Assembly (NCBI GenBank): GCA_029266635.1
Contig: JAQSWM010000005.1
Span: 310,001-374,000 of the forward strand
Direction: 5' to 3'
Source: Sphingobacteriaceae bacterium
Lineage (GTDB): Bacteria; Bacteroidota; Bacteroidia; Sphingobacteriales; Sphingobacteriaceae
Length of the DNA stretch: 64,000 nt
In this document: in pieces, positions 35,657 through 44,614 of the stretch
Position numbering within the stretch: position 1 is the first letter of the stretch
How the letters are laid out: the number at the start of each line of letters is the position of its first letter
Made by a program: the position numbers and the translations under genes
Notes under the pieces: model-generated
Databases searched by the model: none
What the model was told of the DNA's origin: nothing
What the model saw: the letters and a program-made list of their open reading frames with translations, nothing else

Positions 35657-36244
35657 CTATCTGTCAACTTTTACCTTTATTAATTCTTCAAATTTTGCTC
35701 CACCACACCGATAACATAAACCAGCATTTACATGATCATATTCCGGAAACCACCCTGCTCCATTACAGCGTGAGCAAGGTGTTAAGTCTGTAAGCAGATT
35801 ATTACCCTCATCATAGACTTTGACCACCTCATTCAAATGAAGTTCCTGATGGCACCAATTGCACAAAGTTGTTAAAATTTCGCTTGAATAATCCCAGGGG
35901 AGTTTATTCCTTATATAAAATCTATGATGAACTTGCAAGTGATATGGCTTTGATGCCGATGTAATCTTAGGTAAGGCTGTAAGAACTTGTTTACCTTCTT
36001 CATTTTTTACAAAAGTAAGCTCGTCATCACCCCACCAGAAGTGGATGAGTCGTTGGTTTTTAGAATCCCAATGGTTTTCTGTGGCTGAATGGCTACAAGA
36101 AGTGCATCTGTAATCATCCCTTTTTATTATTTCCGACCGTTTATCCCTCCATTCAAGCGTCGCCAAGAGTGCTAGGTAAGGAACATATTCTCCATCAACT
36201 TCTTGCAGCAATTCGCTAAATGGTTTTGGATTCGCGGGAATCAT
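35657..36244 (-). CDS. HNH protein with C-terminal zinc ribbon
   Basis: About 195 residues from MIPANPKPFSEL at 36244. The apparent longer frame to 36376 only translates the palindrome copy and hairpin upstream and is rejected. RDDYRCTSCSH, LQVHHRFYI, LTTLCNWCHQELHLN form an HNH-type core with zinc Cys pairs, and the tail CSRCNGAGWFPE ... CYRCGGAKF is a DnaJ-like ribbon. Probably a DNase or DNA-binding protein. Confidence 0.75.
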   Translation of the reverse strand: MIPANPKPFSELLQEVDGEYVPYLALLATLEWRDKRSEIIKRDDYRCTSCSHSATENHWDSKNQRLIHFWWGDDELTFVKNEEGKQVLTALPKITSASKPYHLQVHHRFYIRNKLPWDYSSEILTTLCNWCHQELHLNEVVKVYDEGNNLLTDLTPCSRCNGAGWFPEYDHVNAGLCYRCGGAKFEELIKVKVDR

Positions 36245-36295
36245 TGTCGTTTGAGGTGTTTTTTCGGAAAGTTCGTAATTTTTATGGATAGAAGA

Positions 36296-36323
36296 AATAA
36301 CCAAGCTGCTAAGCCTGGTATTT
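36296..36323 (-). repeat. Hairpin ACCAAGCTGCTAAGCCTGGT, copy 1
   Basis: This imperfect hairpin is nearly identical to the terminator hairpin at 37249-37276. It lies 13 nt from the palindrome copy 3 and between the PLD-like gene and the HNH gene, where it could attenuate transcription. Confidence 0.55.
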
Positions 36324-36335
36324 CTATTGCTGATA

Positions 36336-36386
36336 GGGAGATTTTTTATAAGTATATATAAATCAAATATTTTCAAAAAATCTCCC
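36336..36386 (-). repeat. Dispersed palindrome, copy 3
   Basis: GGGAGATTTTTT (36336-36347) and AAAAAATCTCCC (36375-36386) flank an AT-rich centre with TATATATA. Perfect 12-bp arms. The minus-strand reading matches the plus-strand reading of copy 2 at most positions. Confidence 0.8.
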
Positions 36387-36417
36387 AGTAAGCTGCCTTA
36401 GTATTGAATTACAACCA

Positions 36418-37205
36418 CTAGTACCAAATCATGCGTGCTTTAACATCTTCTTTAAACGAAAACTGTAGATCGGATAGCAATTGAACAAGCTTGTAAGCTG
36501 GTAAATTCACTATATCCAGATACCAATCACAAATTCCCTTTCCATCCGCAAACGGTGCAATTTTAAAAGATTTTGGCGCAAGTTTCGCGTCAAGGTTGTC
36601 CATTAGTACCTTATCTATTCCTTTGATCGGGTACTTTAACCGTAGGTGATCTGAATGTATCATTACGTGAAATGGAGGCACGATATCTTTAGAAAAAAGG
36701 TAACTGGTCCCTGTTATATTAGCTCCTACGAATTGAGTCAAAAGTGCATCTCTAAGCCGCTCCAAATCTTCTTCGACATCAAAGGGAATACTGCGGTCAT
36801 CTCCAATGGTAGCAATGTACCTTTGGAAATAGCTGTATAACTTATCATAGCTCTCTCTATCCGAGTATTGCAAAGCGAGATCTACGGAATTTAGGTCGGA
36901 ATACTCATAGAAATTCATGCTAGATACGATGGCTTCGGATTCATTAAAATAAAGTTTGGTATGGAGTCCTTCAACTTGAACCAGTTCTGCACCGTAGCTT
37001 TTTAGAACTTTATAATCCTGGGCTTTTAACTCTCTATAGTAGACTTTGATCTTTACTCCACGTTCGAAGCTTTTTCTAAGTTCACTATGATTTTTTTCCA
37101 CTGTGATAAGTTGATATATGCTGAAACGGCAATAAAGCTTTTGTTAGCTTCTGCTATAAGAGTAGAGATCTTGACACCAATCTCATTGGGGTTGATAACT
37201 TCCAT
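36418..37205 (-). CDS. PLD-like protein split by a -1 shift at A7
   Basis: Two frames form one protein. The first 38 residues (MEVINPNEIGVKISTLIAEA...) start at ATG 37205. The remaining 227 residues continue in the -1 frame after an A7 tract (T7 at 37091-37097). The main frame holds a PLD-type motif LHTKLYFNESEAIVSSMNF (His-x-Lys). The split may be a programmed frameshift, a phase-variable tract, a pseudogene or a sequencing error. PLD-like proteins with one HKD-type motif act on phosphodiesters as dimers, including nucleases. Confidence 0.6.
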
Positions 37206-37248
37206 GGTTTAAATCTGGCTAAAGCGTCTTGTTTTTAAATAAATAAAA

Positions 37249-37276
37249 AAATACCAAGCTGCTAAGCCTGGTATTT
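37249..37276 (-). terminator. Intrinsic terminator of the HsdR-N-like gene
   Basis: On the minus strand the stem AAATACCA/TGGTATTT is followed by a T-rich run (TTTTTTTATTTATTT). It starts 24 nt after the stop of the gene at 37300-38352. Confidence 0.75.
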
Positions 37277-37299
37277 ACCGTTTGAAGTTAGAAATGCCT

Positions 37300-38352
37300 T
37301 TAAACAAATTGATCAACAGCTTTCAATAAAACATCAGCGTTGCTATAAATATCATCCAAGGAATTTATCTCGATTTTTGGGAAAGATTTATCACCTTGAA
37401 GGATCGCAATAGATTTCTTCTTTCCATTAAAGTGGAATCTGCAAACAGACTTCCTGTTATTGTCGTCGATCAACACAGCACAATAGCTTTGAGCATCACG
37501 TAAGAATATACGATTTATCGGTAGTTTCTGCCTCAGGATAGATTTAACCACCATAAAAGCCTCGAGTTCCTCCTGAGTAGTCTCAACGGAATCGCCTTTT
37601 TCGTCAAGTGGCGCTTCGGTTAATGGCTCAGAATTGGCTGATTCGGTTTTTAAGGCAGACTTAAGCCTATCGTTGATCAGGTCGTTTACCAGCAATGTAA
37701 AGGCTTTCTTTGTCAAGCCAGTAAACAGTTCTAAAACTTTTTGATTGACCTGACCGGGATAAACCTTCTTTGCAAAGTACCTGACGAAATCATCAGTTGG
37801 AGTATTCATCTCCGCTACGATGTGGTTCCTCAACTCATTCAGGTACTTCAGCTCACTTGCGGCACTTGAAATATTACTTACGTCGAAATAGGATTTATGG
37901 AACTTTTTCAGTTCTGCGATCTCATTGTCTTTAATTTCACCTATGTTGAACTCGAAAAATGGCTTATCGTCCATTTTGTTTGGAGTGACCAAGTCTGTAT
38001 AAAACCGAAAATTTAATCCATTCGTCAACAGACCGAACTTAGCTTCTGTAGTATGGAAGTATCTAAAGAGTTGCGAGTTATGCGGATCAAGTTTCTCGCT
38101 ATAATGCTTGCATTCGATAAGCATACAAGGTTTACCATCCTTTATAATGGCATAATCTACTTTCTCGCCTTTTTTTATCCCTATATCAGCGACGAACTCG
38201 GGGCTTACCTCGAAAGGATCGAAAACATCATAGCCCAACAATTGAATAAAGGGCATGATCAAAGCATTCTTAGTTGCTTCTTCAGTTTGGATTTGGGGAC
38301 AGAGTTTTTCAACTCGTGAGGCGAATTGTAAGACGGAATCTTTGAAGTCCAT
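37300..38352 (-). CDS. HsdR-N-like PD-(D/E)XK nuclease
   Basis: A 350-residue protein. EEATKNALIMPFIQLLGYDVFDP and VDYAIIKDGKPCMLIECKHYSEKL fit the type I restriction R-subunit N-terminal domain, with the nuclease Asp and Glu-x-Lys (ECK). There is no helicase domain, so it is a solitary nuclease. The C-terminal part (KSVCRFHFNGKKKSIAIL...) is conserved in mobile-element relatives. It may be a restriction-like defence protein. The palindrome copy 4 lies 87 nt upstream of its start. Confidence 0.8.
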   Translation of the reverse strand: MDFKDSVLQFASRVEKLCPQIQTEEATKNALIMPFIQLLGYDVFDPFEVSPEFVADIGIKKGEKVDYAIIKDGKPCMLIECKHYSEKLDPHNSQLFRYFHTTEAKFGLLTNGLNFRFYTDLVTPNKMDDKPFFEFNIGEIKDNEIAELKKFHKSYFDVSNISSAASELKYLNELRNHIVAEMNTPTDDFVRYFAKKVYPGQVNQKVLELFTGLTKKAFTLLVNDLINDRLKSALKTESANSEPLTEAPLDEKGDSVETTQEELEAFMVVKSILRQKLPINRIFLRDAQSYCAVLIDDNNRKSVCRFHFNGKKKSIAILQGDKSFPKIEINSLDDIYSNADVLLKAVDQFV

Positions 38353-38438
38353 TATAAGGTGATTAGGTTAGGTGAATGAAGTTATCAATTATTTATAAAC
38401 AAAAGAAAAATCCTTGCAACGAAGGAACGTCTAGAACT

Positions 38439-38491
38439 GGGGAGATTTTTAAAATTCGTATATATAAAAAGAAATATCCAAAAATCTCCCC
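38439..38491 (-). repeat. Dispersed palindrome, copy 4
   Basis: GGGGAGATTTTT (38439-38450) and AAAAATCTCCCC (38480-38491) are perfectly complementary 12-base arms around an AT-rich centre with TATATATA. Confidence 0.8.
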
Positions 38492-38627
38492 ATCGGCTAA
38501 GCTGAAGTTTCGCTGTCTTTATTGCGGATCTTTATCTAGTAAGATATAGTATATAGTGTTGAGAATTCGAGGCATCGAACTCTCCGAAATAAAAGTTCAG
38601 CCCATGAGCTGGAAAAGCGGTTTTTTC

Positions 38628-38658
38628 TTGTAGAACCCATGAAATTTTCGTATCTTTA
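38628..38658 (+). promoter_or_regulatory. Promoter of the HTH protein gene
   Basis: TTG at 38628-38630 and TATCTTTA at 38651-38658, separated by 20 nt, resemble the Bacteroidota consensus, about 90 nt upstream of the ATG. Confidence 0.5.
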
Positions 38659-38748
38659 TTCTACTTCAAAGGCAATAGACTTGGTCAGAGTCATTGTAGA
38701 TCCTTCGAGAACTTAGATCTTTTATTTTTTTATTTAATTCTATACAGT

Positions 38749-39423
38749 ATGCCAGACTTTAGAGCTTTGGCTTATAAATCATTTAACAACTTTGTAATGG
38801 TCAACCGGACTTTGACCAAACACTTTAAAGATTCTAACCCAGCCTTGTTGCTCGGGTATTTTATTTCGGAAGATCAATTTCATAGAGAACAGGGGACACT
38901 AGATAAACATGGCTATTTCTATTGCAAAGCAGACAAACTGATGGACAAATTTGGATTTACAGCCAGTGTCCAAAGAGGCATACTAGACAAACTTGTTCAG
39001 GAAGATTTGATTGAGGTTTACCTAAAAAGGATTGATGCTTCTGAGTCTTTATCAGAAGTCAGGCATATCAAAATTAATTACGGTGCCATTCATGACCTAG
39101 TATACTCGATTCCAAAACCTCCAGTCATAGAAACGTTGCCATCGCATTTCCTACCAATGAAGTATACGATAGTAAATTTTATAAAGAGAAGAGGTGGGTC
39201 ATTCGTGCCAACATCTAAAGACGAAGAGATATTAAGGGTAGCGGAACTTCATGGATTGTGTCCAGAAATACTAGAGCAAAATCTTGCAGAAAGAAAGTTC
39301 AAGATTAAATCCAAGAGAATAACCTTAAAATATATACTTTCAGCGTTCATTAGCAACTTTGAAAAGTTTCAAAGGACTAGTTCAGATCAGGAAAAAGGCA
39401 GTTTCTCTTTGGTAATGTCTTAA
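38749..39423 (+). CDS. Winged-helix DNA-binding protein, possibly replication-related
   Basis: A 224-residue protein. Residues about 60-110 read like a winged helix (KADKLMDKFGFTASVQRGILDKLVQEDLIEVYLKR), resembling phage and plasmid replisome-organiser proteins. The rest is unrecognised. Its own promoter, a 396-bp upstream spacer and a terminator isolate it from neighbours. The context next to a helicase-like gene supports a replication or regulatory role, which is inferred. Confidence 0.65.
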   Translation: MPDFRALAYKSFNNFVMVNRTLTKHFKDSNPALLLGYFISEDQFHREQGTLDKHGYFYCKADKLMDKFGFTASVQRGILDKLVQEDLIEVYLKRIDASESLSEVRHIKINYGAIHDLVYSIPKPPVIETLPSHFLPMKYTIVNFIKRRGGSFVPTSKDEEILRVAELHGLCPEILEQNLAERKFKIKSKRITLKYILSAFISNFEKFQRTSSDQEKGSFSLVMS

Positions 39424-39462
39424 AACAAGGAGCTTCAAAAACATTTGAAGCTCCTTGTTTTT
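39423..39462. terminator. Bidirectional intrinsic terminator
   Basis: A 17-bp perfect stem (AACAAGGAGCTTCAAA and its complement) with T-runs on both sides separates the HTH gene from the convergent helicase-like gene. Confidence 0.9.
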
Positions 39463-41356
39463 AATTGTTGCCTTTGTCTTTAGAAAGAAAGCTCAAATCA
39501 TCAGAAATTTTATATTTAGGCTTATTGATAATGTAATAACTCTTATAGATGCCATCTATTTTCTGTTTACTATTCCTTCTGACACACTCAAAGTATCGTT
39601 CAATATCTGTAGCGACAGCGGTTTTAATAACCCCTGGAGCACTCTCATATTGGTATTCTTCGTATATGGCTTTCAACTTTTTAGATATATCATCACAGTA
39701 ATAATGATTTCCTATTTGAAACTCGCTAATGATACGATCCAGCATCAATATCAACTGGTGTTTATCCGTTTTTTTGTGCCTGAATAAAGCATCTCTCATT
39801 TTCGGTTGGCTGAATTTCAGTTGTTTCAAATACTCAAGTCCAAATAAGCGATAGCACTCAAAAGTTAAAGGTTCATCCTTACGCACTATATCAATCACTC
39901 TGTTTAGCTCTTGTTGGGTCATAGAGGTTCCTGGTCTTACCATCTTAAATAATGCCAGATCCAAAAGTTGAGCATAGCTTTTCCTCTTTACTTCAGCGCT
40001 TAGACGGAATGAATGCTCTTTATCCAAGTCTGACCATCGTTGGATGACTGTGTCAAACGTTAAATTGAATTGGTCCATTTTTGAATATCCGTTTTTCAAG
40101 TTCTTTGCCGATTCATAGAAATAGCGGAGCTTTCTTTGCTGAATTATATGTTCCCTGTAATAAGGTCTCACAAAAGGATCATCATCAACAACGGGTGAAC
40201 TATAGCTCTTTTTAATCAAACCTTCTATTTCTTCTTGCTCGCCTGAGTCCCCTAGGGTAAGCATTGTGTTCTTCCATGTCTCTAAGGTTATCCGTTCATG
40301 TTGAAACTTGCTCATAATAAAACTTTCATTTTTATTTTCAGATGAGTAAGTAAGAGACGTTATGTGTGTGAAAGAATTAACACCATTTCGGCTTCTCCCG
40401 TATATTTGAAGGGCGTCACAACGAGGGTCAATAATTGATTGAAAAGCTTTTGGAACATTCGTGATCATAAACACGTCAGGCGAGGGACCATCAATAAGAA
40501 TATCAACCCCTGTATAAAATCTCGAAGTAAAAAAATTGAATTTACTGTACTTCTGATCCGCAATACTGTTTTTGACACATTTTATATCATTTAATGCAAA
40601 GTATTTCCTATCCAAATCCTCAGAGCAAAAAATAGTATAGTCATCTTTTATAAAATCAAGTTGACTTAGGTATTCTATTGTCTTTGTACAATTCGTAAAT
40701 ATCAGCCTCGGACCCTCGCCATTGCAATAGTTAAGTAGATTCCTAGCTGAAGTTCTTACGTTGTTGGTCACAACGACATTCAAATCCACCTTGTAGTCTG
40801 TATAATCAGGGCTAACATCAAGCCGTCTAAAGTCACTAAACTCTTCAAAGTCTAGCTCAACTGCTGTTGCGGAAACCATAGCTTTATTTGTAAACATTAG
40901 CACTTCCTTTAAGCATCGTACAAATTCTTTCCGGAATAATGCATTGTGGATGATGCGATCAAATTCATCATACAACACAAAGTAATTTTCTCGATAATAA
41001 GGATCAAATTTTCTTAAGGCTCGAATGAGCTTTGGAAAACCTTCGGGAACTACCAGAAGTTTTTGCCAGCCTTTAGTGTTTTGAAGATAGTCTACTATGT
41101 CATCCTCTGATGCGCTACTTGTGACGGCGCAAACCTTTTCCTTGAAATCTTCTTTCTTGACTTCGACAATGGTGATAAATGGCAGTATGACAATTGAGTG
41201 CCTATGACACGATATTTCGCTATGAGTAGCACCAAAGTTTGGGAATCGTTTATTGATGATAGTATTTGATGGAATGAATTCTCCATAACCGCTTCTACGG
41301 AGAACCGCGTCGAACTTTTCAGTTTTCGATTTTCTTGTGAGTGGTAAATGTTCCAT
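39461..41356 (-). CDS. SF2 helicase-like protein
   Basis: A 631-residue protein. LYDEFDRI (motif II), SATAVEL (motif III), SRFYTGVDI (motif V region) and QIYGRSRNG (motif VI with Arg) follow a helicase order. The Walker A position is GATHSE rather than GxGKT/S, so ATP binding may be altered or use a different loop. Relatives in this phylum occur on mobile elements near replication functions. One nt separates it from the upstream acidic-repeat protein gene. Confidence 0.68.
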   Translation of the reverse strand: MEHLPLTRKSKTEKFDAVLRRSGYGEFIPSNTIINKRFPNFGATHSEISCHRHSIVILPFITIVEVKKEDFKEKVCAVTSSASEDDIVDYLQNTKGWQKLLVVPEGFPKLIRALRKFDPYYRENYFVLYDEFDRIIHNALFRKEFVRCLKEVLMFTNKAMVSATAVELDFEEFSDFRRLDVSPDYTDYKVDLNVVVTNNVRTSARNLLNYCNGEGPRLIFTNCTKTIEYLSQLDFIKDDYTIFCSEDLDRKYFALNDIKCVKNSIADQKYSKFNFFTSRFYTGVDILIDGPSPDVFMITNVPKAFQSIIDPRCDALQIYGRSRNGVNSFTHITSLTYSSENKNESFIMSKFQHERITLETWKNTMLTLGDSGEQEEIEGLIKKSYSSPVVDDDPFVRPYYREHIIQQRKLRYFYESAKNLKNGYSKMDQFNLTFDTVIQRWSDLDKEHSFRLSAEVKRKSYAQLLDLALFKMVRPGTSMTQQELNRVIDIVRKDEPLTFECYRLFGLEYLKQLKFSQPKMRDALFRHKKTDKHQLILMLDRIISEFQIGNHYYCDDISKKLKAIYEEYQYESAPGVIKTAVATDIERYFECVRRNSKQKIDGIYKSYYIINKPKYKISDDLSFLSKDKGNN

Positions 41357-41357
41357 A

Positions 41358-42119
41358 TTAGTCAGCTAAATTTTGGTTGTCTTGATCCAAATTCTCGTCT
41401 TCATTAGATATAGTTCCATCCTCAATCTCCTTCTCCACTGAGAGATCCCACAACAAGGCACTTTCCTCTTCATCTTCTAAAGCTGTATCATAAAGAATTT
41501 GAAAAAGTATTTCCTCAGTTTCCGTTTTCACCGCTTCATCCCAAAGTAGTTGAAGAAGTTCTTCAGCGTCGGCATCATCATATAACAGTTCGTAGACATC
41601 TTCTTCAAAGTTTGCGTGCTCGGCTGATCCAACTAAAAATTCATAAACAGCTTCGGTGGATTGATCATCAGTTACAGTCTCAACTACGCCTTCATTTGAT
41701 AATGTACTTTCTTCAGAATGCTGATCAGCCTCAACAGGTGTGATATCAAGATACTCCTGTTTAAAAGCACCGATAATTTCCCACGTCGCTCCAGTTTTTT
41801 TGAAGGTTTGTTGAGTTTGATTGTTTGCTAAACTCAATGAGTCAACCGATTTAACCTGAATAATCGAGTTCTGTAGCTTTTTTATCAGTTCCTTTGGACC
41901 TTCTCCATAGTATAGATCGGAAAGCTGGATTCGAAATTCCTGATTCTTGAATTTTAAAGTTTCAGGAGACCAGTAGGCGATTGCCTCTTTTGCTGAGGAG
42001 TTTGGATGCTGAGAAGGCAGGATCTCCTTGATTAAATAATAGCCAACTGCAAGAGAGTTGGTCGATCCGAAGGGTTTGGCAGAGAGATAAAATCTCCGCA
42101 CTAGTTCGTCATTTGACAT
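41358..42119 (-). CDS. Protein with acidic C-terminal repeats
   Basis: About 253 residues from MSNDELVRRF (42119); the longer start adds nine residues. The N-terminal half is soluble and unrecognised. From about residue 165 the protein has about five tandem repeats of 16 residues with the pattern hydrophobic-L-Y/W-D-x-A and then Glu/Asp (for example VYELLYDDADAEEL, LQLLWDEAVKTETEE, LFQILYDTALEDEEE). The tail is very acidic. Tightly coupled to the helicase gene; it may bind that protein or mimic DNA. Confidence 0.65.
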   Translation of the reverse strand: MSNDELVRRFYLSAKPFGSTNSLAVGYYLIKEILPSQHPNSSAKEAIAYWSPETLKFKNQEFRIQLSDLYYGEGPKELIKKLQNSIIQVKSVDSLSLANNQTQQTFKKTGATWEIIGAFKQEYLDITPVEADQHSEESTLSNEGVVETVTDDQSTEAVYEFLVGSAEHANFEEDVYELLYDDADAEELLQLLWDEAVKTETEEILFQILYDTALEDEEESALLWDLSVEKEIEDGTISNEDENLDQDNQNLAD

Positions 42120-42233
42120 TTTTTTAAGTTTTAAGGTTAGCACCATTGCTAACTTGGAACCAATGTCAGGAGATGAGGTATGGGATACCGAAATAGTAAA
42201 TGAACTAGTTTTTGGAGTTAATTATTTCGCCTT

Positions 42234-43040
42234 TTACATGCTAGAAAAAGCATTTTTCATTAAAGTTCTCAGATAATTTTCTTTGTTGCTAGTAATCTGA
42301 TCATTCGACAAATAACCAAACTGTTCTAGTAAGTCGAAGATAAAGCGTGCTTGTTCATTGGAAAGTTTAGCAGAAGTAGGAGTCTTTAAGGGTGTTTCTC
42401 CATCTAAATAGTCTCTGAGAAGAAAAGTGAAGCTTCCTAAAGCTTTCATAAAGAATGAGGCTTTCCGAACCTTAAACTGCTTTTTTAGATCTATCAATAA
42501 TTCTTTGGTAATCTCTTTGTCGGCTATAGCTACTGAAAGAAGTTGATTATTGCCGAAGCTTCTAGCGGACTTAACCACGGATTCGTATAAGGACTTCCAA
42601 GCACCTTTTATCGCAAGAGGCATGTTTAGGGTCGAGCTATAGCCCTTAGTTCTACTGCTTATTTTGATGATTAAGTCTCTAGGTTTGCACTCCTCCTTAA
42701 TGATAGTAAGTTCTAGGAGATTTGAAACTGTATCGTACGCGTGTTTCTTTAGATCCTCCTGGTAGATGAAGGTAGGAAGATCCATATCCCAAAGACAATG
42801 ATTTAAATACAAAAGATGATCCAGGTGGGATTCAAGGCGGTATTGGCTTAGAACATTAGAAAGGCTTTGTTTTAAATGTATAAGGTGCTCCTGGCTCCTG
42901 ATGTTACTGAACGAGATGACTTCAGTGTAGTTGGAAGTATCAAGATTGTTCAAATCGCCCTCTACTTCTTGGGTGATTGGCTGCAGATGATAGCGAGATA
43001 GTATTTGAAGATTAACGGTAATGGGAAAAGTGAACGACAT
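42234..43040 (-). CDS. Hypothetical protein
   Basis: A 268-residue soluble, mostly helical protein (MSFTFPITVNLQILSRYHL...). The C-terminal QARFIFDLLEQFGYLSN faintly resembles a stretch in the product of 43657-44550 (EFIFDLLYLFDILRF), so the two may be related. No family is recognised. Confidence 0.6.
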   Translation of the reverse strand: MSFTFPITVNLQILSRYHLQPITQEVEGDLNNLDTSNYTEVISFSNIRSQEHLIHLKQSLSNVLSQYRLESHLDHLLYLNHCLWDMDLPTFIYQEDLKKHAYDTVSNLLELTIIKEECKPRDLIIKISSRTKGYSSTLNMPLAIKGAWKSLYESVVKSARSFGNNQLLSVAIADKEITKELLIDLKKQFKVRKASFFMKALGSFTFLLRDYLDGETPLKTPTSAKLSNEQARFIFDLLEQFGYLSNDQITSNKENYLRTLMKNAFSSM

Positions 43041-43150
43041 ATAGCTAAATTATAAAAAACCTAGCCTTAGATGACGGGAGTTTATCACTATATGCAGTTT
43101 AGATCTTCACAACCCTCCGAGTATATTTTATTTTCAGTACGTGCTAGTAA

Positions 43151-43615
43151 TTAATTTTCGATGCCATAATGGCTTTTTGGATTTTCAAAGGGTGGGGGTG
43201 CAGGGTCATATTTAATAAATCGTTGGGGATACCCAACGATCTGCCAAACCATCTTGGTAATCTGATACGCTCTTCCATTTAGTTCTGTGTCTAATAGTTC
43301 AATAGATACGATTTTTAACTTTAAACCGATTAAAAACCCTGGATCAAAGAATTTTGAGTTTACGGAATACTTGTTGAATAACAACGATAACTGGACGGTG
43401 ACTGGGAGTTTAAATTTGCAATATGCATTTTGGGGATGCCATCGAGCGGAAACCAATAAATCTTCCAGTCTGGTAGTAATTATGAGCGATTCAATTCCGG
43501 TTATTTCAAAAATTCCTTGCCTAAGTGAATTTGGTGTCGATAGCACTTTCTTGCTGGCATAGGCTTTTAGAAGGTCTTCTTGTTTTTGTAACATACCCCA
43601 AATGTCTCGGGGCAA
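43151..43615 (-). CDS. Hypothetical protein
   Basis: A 154-residue soluble protein with beta-strand-rich text and no motif. Located between two longer unknown genes on the same strand. Confidence 0.55.
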   Translation of the reverse strand: MPRDIWGMLQKQEDLLKAYASKKVLSTPNSLRQGIFEITGIESLIITTRLEDLLVSARWHPQNAYCKFKLPVTVQLSLLFNKYSVNSKFFDPGFLIGLKLKIVSIELLDTELNGRAYQITKMVWQIVGYPQRFIKYDPAPPPFENPKSHYGIEN

Positions 43616-43656
43616 TTAGGGGACAAAAAAGGGGAAAACAGGTCTCGATTTGTTCC

Positions 43657-44550
43657 CTACCCTAAGCTCCTTTTATAAGCTAGCTTTCTCTTCTTTTGTA
43701 AAGCAGTTATATATCTAGCTTTATTGAAGTTGGCAGGCAGTGTTCGATAGTTTGCAATCCTAAAATCCTTTCTTATAAGATCAGTCCCTAGGAAGTTGTC
43801 TACTTTACCGGTGAACCTGAGAATATCGAAGAGGTAAAGGAGATCGAAGATGAACTCATTTTTTTGATTTACTAAGGCGTGGGGTAGATAGGTGGATATA
43901 TAATCTTTTAGATCATCAACTGTTTCTGAGACAAAGATCTCCCCAGGATAATTAATCTCTGATTCTAAATCACTAGTTAGGCTGGTTAGTACGTCTAGGG
44001 GAGGGATTACTTTATAACTTCGAAGTACTCCTGAATAATTTGATCGGCTTAACCTTATCCGTTGTTGAGTATAAATGCTTTTTAGTGCTATTGTAGATAA
44101 TGTCAACGACATTTCGATTCCTTTTGAATGTCCTTGCTTTTGTACCTGTAGGGTAAAAGCTGGCTTTGAGGGTACACCTTTGCCCTTAAGCTTCTTCTGT
44201 TCTTTGTCAACCATTTCGGCATATCCTTTAAAAAAAAGAATTGTATCGTAAGCTTCTTGGAGCTCAAAGCTTATTGCATCAATGTCTTGAACTTTATTAT
44301 AGAAATTTTGGCAAATGAAAAGGAGGTATTTGTGATGTTCTTCGGGAATGTTGAACGAGGTAGCAAGGTCGCAAAACGCAGTACGAAATGGGTCGAATTG
44401 CTCGTCAGTAATCTCTAACTGCAGTTCAACAGGGATAACTTGGCTCCAACCACTCTTTTTGATAAGCCTAAATTGTGCGTTTAAGACCTCATTATATTTA
44501 GCTATCCTTTCTAAATCTAATTCCTGTGTTGCTTCTACCATGATTGCCAA
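43657..44550 (-). CDS. Hypothetical protein
   Basis: A 297-residue helical protein with a coiled stretch near 110-145 and a basic C-terminus (LQKKRKLAYKRSLG). No family recognised. It precedes the integrase in gene order but is separated by a terminator, so it has its own transcript. Confidence 0.6.
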   Translation of the reverse strand: MAIMVEATQELDLERIAKYNEVLNAQFRLIKKSGWSQVIPVELQLEITDEQFDPFRTAFCDLATSFNIPEEHHKYLLFICQNFYNKVQDIDAISFELQEAYDTILFFKGYAEMVDKEQKKLKGKGVPSKPAFTLQVQKQGHSKGIEMSLTLSTIALKSIYTQQRIRLSRSNYSGVLRSYKVIPPLDVLTSLTSDLESEINYPGEIFVSETVDDLKDYISTYLPHALVNQKNEFIFDLLYLFDILRFTGKVDNFLGTDLIRKDFRIANYRTLPANFNKARYITALQKKRKLAYKRSLG

Positions 44551-44582
44551 AATAGAAAATAGAATCGTGTCAATAAATAAAA

Positions 44583-44608
44583 AACCCCAGCCATAGATGA
44601 CCGAGGTT
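44583..44608 (-). terminator. Integrase terminator
   Basis: On the minus strand a 10-bp stem with wobble pairs (AACCTCGGTC..GGCTGGGGTT) is followed by TTTTTTATTTATT, six nt after the integrase stop. Confidence 0.7.
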
Positions 44609-44614
44609 TTTCAG

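Noticed and set aside
36245-36376. N-terminal extension of the HNH gene
   Set aside because: It translates the palindrome copy and hairpin. MIPANPKPF at 36244 is a better start.
43848-43870. Further copy of TGAACTCATTT near 43858
   Set aside because: It sits in a coding region without flanking helices or GCGCAG; likely chance.
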